Of a stretch of DNA of 15,902 bases, positions 12,381-15,902 are shown one piece after another (within the stretch, counting starts at the first letter, position 1; each line of letters starts with the position of its first letter). Under the pieces are notes generated by a model that did not search any database, had not been told where the DNA came from, and worked only from the letters and a program-made list of their open reading frames with translations. The position numbers and the translations under genes are program-made. The stretch is from positions 1 to 15,902 of the forward strand of contig CAZSBS010000102.1 of NCBI GenBank assembly GCA_964605095.1, read 5' to 3'. Source of the DNA: JAUWQU01 sp964605095. GTDB taxonomy: Bacteria; Planctomycetota; Phycisphaerae; SM23-33.

Positions 12381-13916
12381 ATGACAGACAAGATGGTGAC
12401 AGGACGAACTCGCATCATCTGCCCGCTGATCGCCGGCAGCGTACCCGAGATGCGAAAGGCCATGTTCGACGCCGCCGCCGCGGGCGCCGACGCCGTCGAG
12501 CTCCGCCTGGACTACCTCCAGATCCCCCCCGGCAGGCAGGAGATCGCCGACCTGCTTACCGGCGCCCCCGTCGAGACGATCGTCACCTGCCGCCCGATGG
12601 CCGAGGGAGGAAAGTTCACCGGCCCGGAATCCGACCGACTGGCAATCCTCGCCGATGCCGTCCGGCTCGGGGCGAACTGGGTGGACGTCGAGGCCGCGGT
12701 CACGCCCCACTATTGGCCCGCTTCGGTCGGGCGGGTTATCCTCAGCCGGCACGACTTCAAACGGTGCCCGCCGGACCTCGACGCAATCGCCACCCGCCTG
12801 GACGGTTCGGAGGCCGCCGTCAACAAGATCGCCTTCGCCGCCGCCGGACCCGAAGACGCCCTGCGAGCTCTAGACTTGCTCCGCCAATGCCACAAGCCCA
12901 CCCTTGCCCTGTCCATGGGTGCCGCGGGCCTTATCAGCCGGATCCTGGGCGGTAAGCTCGGGGCGTTCGGCACGTTCGCGGCACTGGCGGCCGGGAAAGA
13001 GTCCGCGCCAGGCCAGCCGACGATCGCGGAACTGACCGATCTCTACCGCGTCAAGTCCCTCACGCCGGCCTCGGCCGTCTACGGCGTGATCGGCTGCCCC
13101 GTCGCCCATTCGATGAGCCCAGCCATTCACAACGCCGCCTTCGCCGCCGCCGGAATGGACGCCTGCTACGTGCCTCTGCTCATCCAGCCGAGCGAGGACG
13201 ATTTCTGCCGGTTCATGGACGCCCTGCTGGAGCGGCCCTGGATGGACTGGCGCGGCCTCAGCGTGACAATCCCCCACAAGGAGCACGCCCTGCGCTACGT
13301 CGGGGCCGACAACTGCGAGGCCCTGGCCGTCAGGATCGGCGCGGTCAACACCATCACCATCGAGCCCGACGGCTCGCTCGCCGGCGACAACACCGACTAC
13401 GCCGGTGCGCTTGACGCCCTCTGCGCGGGCATGTCAATCACCCGCGAGGGCCTCGCCGGCAGGCGTGCCGCCGTGCTCGGCGCCGGCGGCGTCGCGCGAG
13501 CCATCGTCGCCGCCCTGGCCCACTACGGATGCGAGGTGACCGTCTACAACCGCACCGTGCAGCGCGGGCAGCGACTGGCGGAGGAGTTCGGCGCCGCCGC
13601 GACCGGCCTGGACAACCTGGGCCAGCTCGACGCCGAGATCGTCATCAACTGCACCTCCGTGGGCATGCACCCCGGCGTGGACGCCTCGCCGCTGGAGAAG
13701 ATCCCCCCGTGCGTCCAGGCCGTGTTCGACACGATCTACAACCCCGTCGAGACGAAGCTCATCCGCCAGGCCCGCGCCACGGGCTGCGCCGCCATAACGG
13801 GCCTGGAAATGTTCGTCAACCAGGCGGTCGCCCAGTTCGAACGATGGACCGCAAAACCCGCCCCACGCGAAGTGATGCGAGATATCGTCGCCCGGAAATT
13901 GGAACCTGCTCGCTGA
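12381..13916 (+). CDS. aroDE: Bifunctional 3-dehydroquinate dehydratase (type I) / shikimate 5-dehydrogenase
   Basis: One cytoplasmic protein for steps three and four of the shikimate pathway: dehydration of 3-dehydroquinate, then NADPH reduction of 3-dehydroshikimate. With ATG 12381 it has 511 residues. The dehydratase half (about 10-225) has ELRLDY (40-45), SRHDF with His124, and NKIAF with the Schiff-base Lys149. The dehydrogenase half (about 232-500) has GCPVAHSMSP (238-247), VTIPHK with catalytic Lys300, GDNTDY with Asp339, the nucleotide loop GAGGVARA (367-374), NRT (390-392, the NADP-preferring motif) and a final GLEMFVNQA. All key residues are present. AGGA lies nine bases before 12381. 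A GTG at 12327 overlapping the previous stop is possible, but its 18 extra residues look like translated leader. The fusion is known in plants, Chlamydiae and Planctomycetota. Confidence 0.95.
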   Translation: MTDKMVTGRTRIICPLIAGSVPEMRKAMFDAAAAGADAVELRLDYLQIPPGRQEIADLLTGAPVETIVTCRPMAEGGKFTGPESDRLAILADAVRLGANWVDVEAAVTPHYWPASVGRVILSRHDFKRCPPDLDAIATRLDGSEAAVNKIAFAAAGPEDALRALDLLRQCHKPTLALSMGAAGLISRILGGKLGAFGTFAALAAGKESAPGQPTIAELTDLYRVKSLTPASAVYGVIGCPVAHSMSPAIHNAAFAAAGMDACYVPLLIQPSEDDFCRFMDALLERPWMDWRGLSVTIPHKEHALRYVGADNCEALAVRIGAVNTITIEPDGSLAGDNTDYAGALDALCAGMSITREGLAGRRAAVLGAGGVARAIVAALAHYGCEVTVYNRTVQRGQRLAEEFGAAATGLDNLGQLDAEIVINCTSVGMHPGVDASPLEKIPPCVQAVFDTIYNPVETKLIRQARATGCAAITGLEMFVNQAVAQFERWTAKPAPREVMRDIVARKLEPAR

Positions 13917-13930
13917 AGCGAACAGGCCTC
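13905..13930. repeat. Left copy of a 26-bp inverted-repeat pair, itself a hairpin over the aroDE stop
   Basis: CCTG-C-TCGC pairs with GCGA-A-CAGG around a TGAA loop that contains the aroDE stop TGA (13914-13916). The whole 26 bases are the reverse complement of 14050-14075 with one mismatch. Beyond it, after 12 unmatched bases, GACAGATC (13943-13950) is also complementary to GATCTGTC (14042-14049). It may act in transcription termination or mRNA folding, or be the end of a small mobile unit. Confidence 0.6.
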
Positions 13931-14004
13931 AAAAGCAGTTCTGACAGATCCAGAATCCTGAGCGTTACGGAATCACACGGAGAGGGTAATCGCAAGGATC
14001 AGTC

Positions 14005-14033
14005 TGGACACTCCCCGATGCTCACGGTAATCT
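14005..14033 (+). promoter_or_regulatory. Weak candidate promoter of argG
   Basis: TGGACA (14005-14010) and TAATCT (14028-14033) are 17 bases apart. The -35 matches five of six bases but the -10 only three. If used, it would give a leader of about 130 bases carrying the hairpin at 14054-14075 and the structured segment at 14077-14139. Confidence 0.25.
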
Positions 14034-14049
14034 CGCGTCTTGATCTGTC

Positions 14050-14075
14050 GAGGCCTGCTCGCTTCAGCGAGCAGG
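14050..14075. repeat. Right copy of the 26-bp inverted-repeat pair, perfect 9-bp hairpin
   Basis: CCTGCTCGC (14054-14062), loop TTCA and GCGAGCAGG (14067-14075) form a perfect 9-bp stem-loop. With the left copy at 13905-13930 it delimits about 170 bp that can fold back on itself. No T-run follows, so it is not a standard terminator. Confidence 0.6.
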
Positions 14076-14076
14076 A

Positions 14077-14139
14077 TGAAGTCTGAAGGACCTCGTCCTT
14101 CAGTAACCAGTGAACAGGAGCGAGGTCCGCAGGACTTCA
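14077..14139 (+). promoter_or_regulatory. Structured leader of argG with competing stems or a pseudoknot
   Basis: Local hairpin A is CTGAAGG (14083-14089), loop ACCTCGT, CCTTCAG (14097-14103). Its loop ACCTCG (14090-14095) is complementary to CGAGGT (14121-14126), and TGAAGTC (14077-14083) is complementary to GACTTCA (14133-14139). So either a long stem B forms and breaks A, or A persists and its loop pairs downstream as a pseudoknot. The argG ribosome-binding site AGGAG (from 14157) lies 18 bases beyond and is not itself in a stem. It could be a regulatory leader or a dispersed palindromic repeat. Confidence 0.4.
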
Positions 14140-14169
14140 CTTTCCACGAATCACGCAGGAGTAATACTC

Positions 14170-15375
<1,206 letters not shown>

Positions 15376-15408
15376 GCCCGCCGCCGCGGCTTGCAAACGC
15401 ACAGCCCG

Positions 15409-15424
15409 CGCGGTAGCTTCCGCG
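15409..15424 (+). promoter_or_regulatory. Hairpin just before the prepilin peptidase start
   Basis: CGCGG (15409-15413), loop TAGCTT and CCGCG (15420-15424) end five bases before ATG 15430, where a Shine-Dalgarno would be expected and none is seen. It could limit initiation on this gene. Confidence 0.3.
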
Positions 15425-15429
15425 ACAAC

Positions 15430-15902
15430 ATGGAAGTCATCCTCCTCATATTCCTGTTCGCAATCGGCGCCTGCGTGGGCAGCTTCCTCAACGTCGTCAT
15501 ATGGCGGCTGCCCCGCGGGGAGAGCATTGTCTTTCCGGGCAGCCACTGCCCTCGCTGCGGCCGGGCCATCGCCTGGTACGATAACATCCCCCTTCTGAGT
15601 TGGCTCGCCCTTCGCGCCAAGTGTCGGCATTGCAAGGCGCCGATCTCGCCGCGGTATCTCGTGGTCGAGGCCGTCACGGCTGTGCTGGTGGCTGGGCTGT
15701 TCCTATGGCTCTACATTGCCCGACTGCGGTCCGGCGCGGGCGACATCCGCGATACCTGGCCGACGTTCCTGGCCCTGGCCGCCCTGTTCTGCGGCCTGCT
15801 TGCATGCAGCCTGGTCGACATCGAGAGTTGGATCATCCCGCTGGAGGTCTGCTGGCTGGTCTCGCTGGTCGGCGTGGTCTGCGCCGGCGCGTCGCCGCCG
15901 CC
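15430..15902 (+). CDS. Type IV prepilin peptidase (A24 family), 5' part, cut by window edge
   Basis: This inner-membrane aspartic protease removes the leader of type IV pilins and type II secretion pseudopilins and, in many members, N-methylates the new end. From ATG 15430 the frame stays open for 157 codons to the window end. Visible features are a first membrane segment (3-24) running into GSFLNVVIWRLPRGES (17-32), the zinc-binding pairs C40-P-R-C43 and C65-R-H-C68 with NIPLLSWLALRAKC between them, SPRYLVVE (73-80), and further membrane segments at about 82-98 and 111-129. LVDIESWIIP (128-137) carries the first catalytic Asp (D130). The second catalytic GxGD motif would lie beyond the edge. 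No pilus genes are in the window. No ribosome-binding site is obvious, so the start is chosen on the family N-terminus. Confidence 0.93.
   Translation, partial: MEVILLIFLFAIGACVGSFLNVVIWRLPRGESIVFPGSHCPRCGRAIAWYDNIPLLSWLALRAKCRHCKAPISPRYLVVEAVTAVLVAGLFLWLYIARLRSGAGDIRDTWPTFLALAALFCGLLACSLVDIESWIIPLEVCWLVSLVGVVCAGASPP

Overview
The window is GC-rich, densely coded bacterial chromosome, most likely from a member of the Planctomycetota (Phycisphaerae-like). This is an inference from gene content: a fused type I 3-dehydroquinate dehydratase/shikimate dehydrogenase, a Gld-type ABC transporter operon ending in a DUF4340 protein, a relic of a REP-associated transposase, and the style of the palindromic intergenic repeats. 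No marker gene in the window fixes the taxon.

Left part (1-2986). On the minus strand lie the N-terminal 154 codons of secA (running off the left edge), an O-methyltransferase-type SAM-dependent methyltransferase, and a compact hicB-hicA toxin-antitoxin pair with its own sigma70-like promoter. Between them is relic DNA: a frameshifted 5' stub of a REP-associated tyrosine transposase with its upstream repeat motifs and a perfect 14-bp palindrome, a possible broken small ORF, and a palindromic element that can fold into a three-way junction.

Middle part (2987-10228). One plus-strand operon encodes a GldA/NatA-type ABC ATPase, a six-TM GldF-type permease, a 1053-residue GldG-type protein with a long Ala/Lys/Gln-rich helical insertion, and a membrane-anchored protein built from five DUF4340-like repeats. 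The first three would form a membrane complex. The last is probably its extracytoplasmic partner. The substrate is unknown.

Right part (10275-15902). A good promoter (CTGACA-17-TATGAT) precedes two tandem paralogous exported proteins of no family I recognise. The second overlaps or closely abuts the bifunctional shikimate-pathway gene aroDE. A structured 253-bp gap follows, with a 26-bp inverted-repeat pair, each copy itself a hairpin, and a segment that can form either two competing stems or a pseudoknot just upstream of argG. Then come argG (argininosuccinate synthase) and the 5' part of a type IV prepilin peptidase gene, cut by the right edge.

The points most worth following are the structured argG leader, the tandem unknown exported paralogs, the expanded Gld-type export operon, and the decayed transposase with nearby palindromic repeats.
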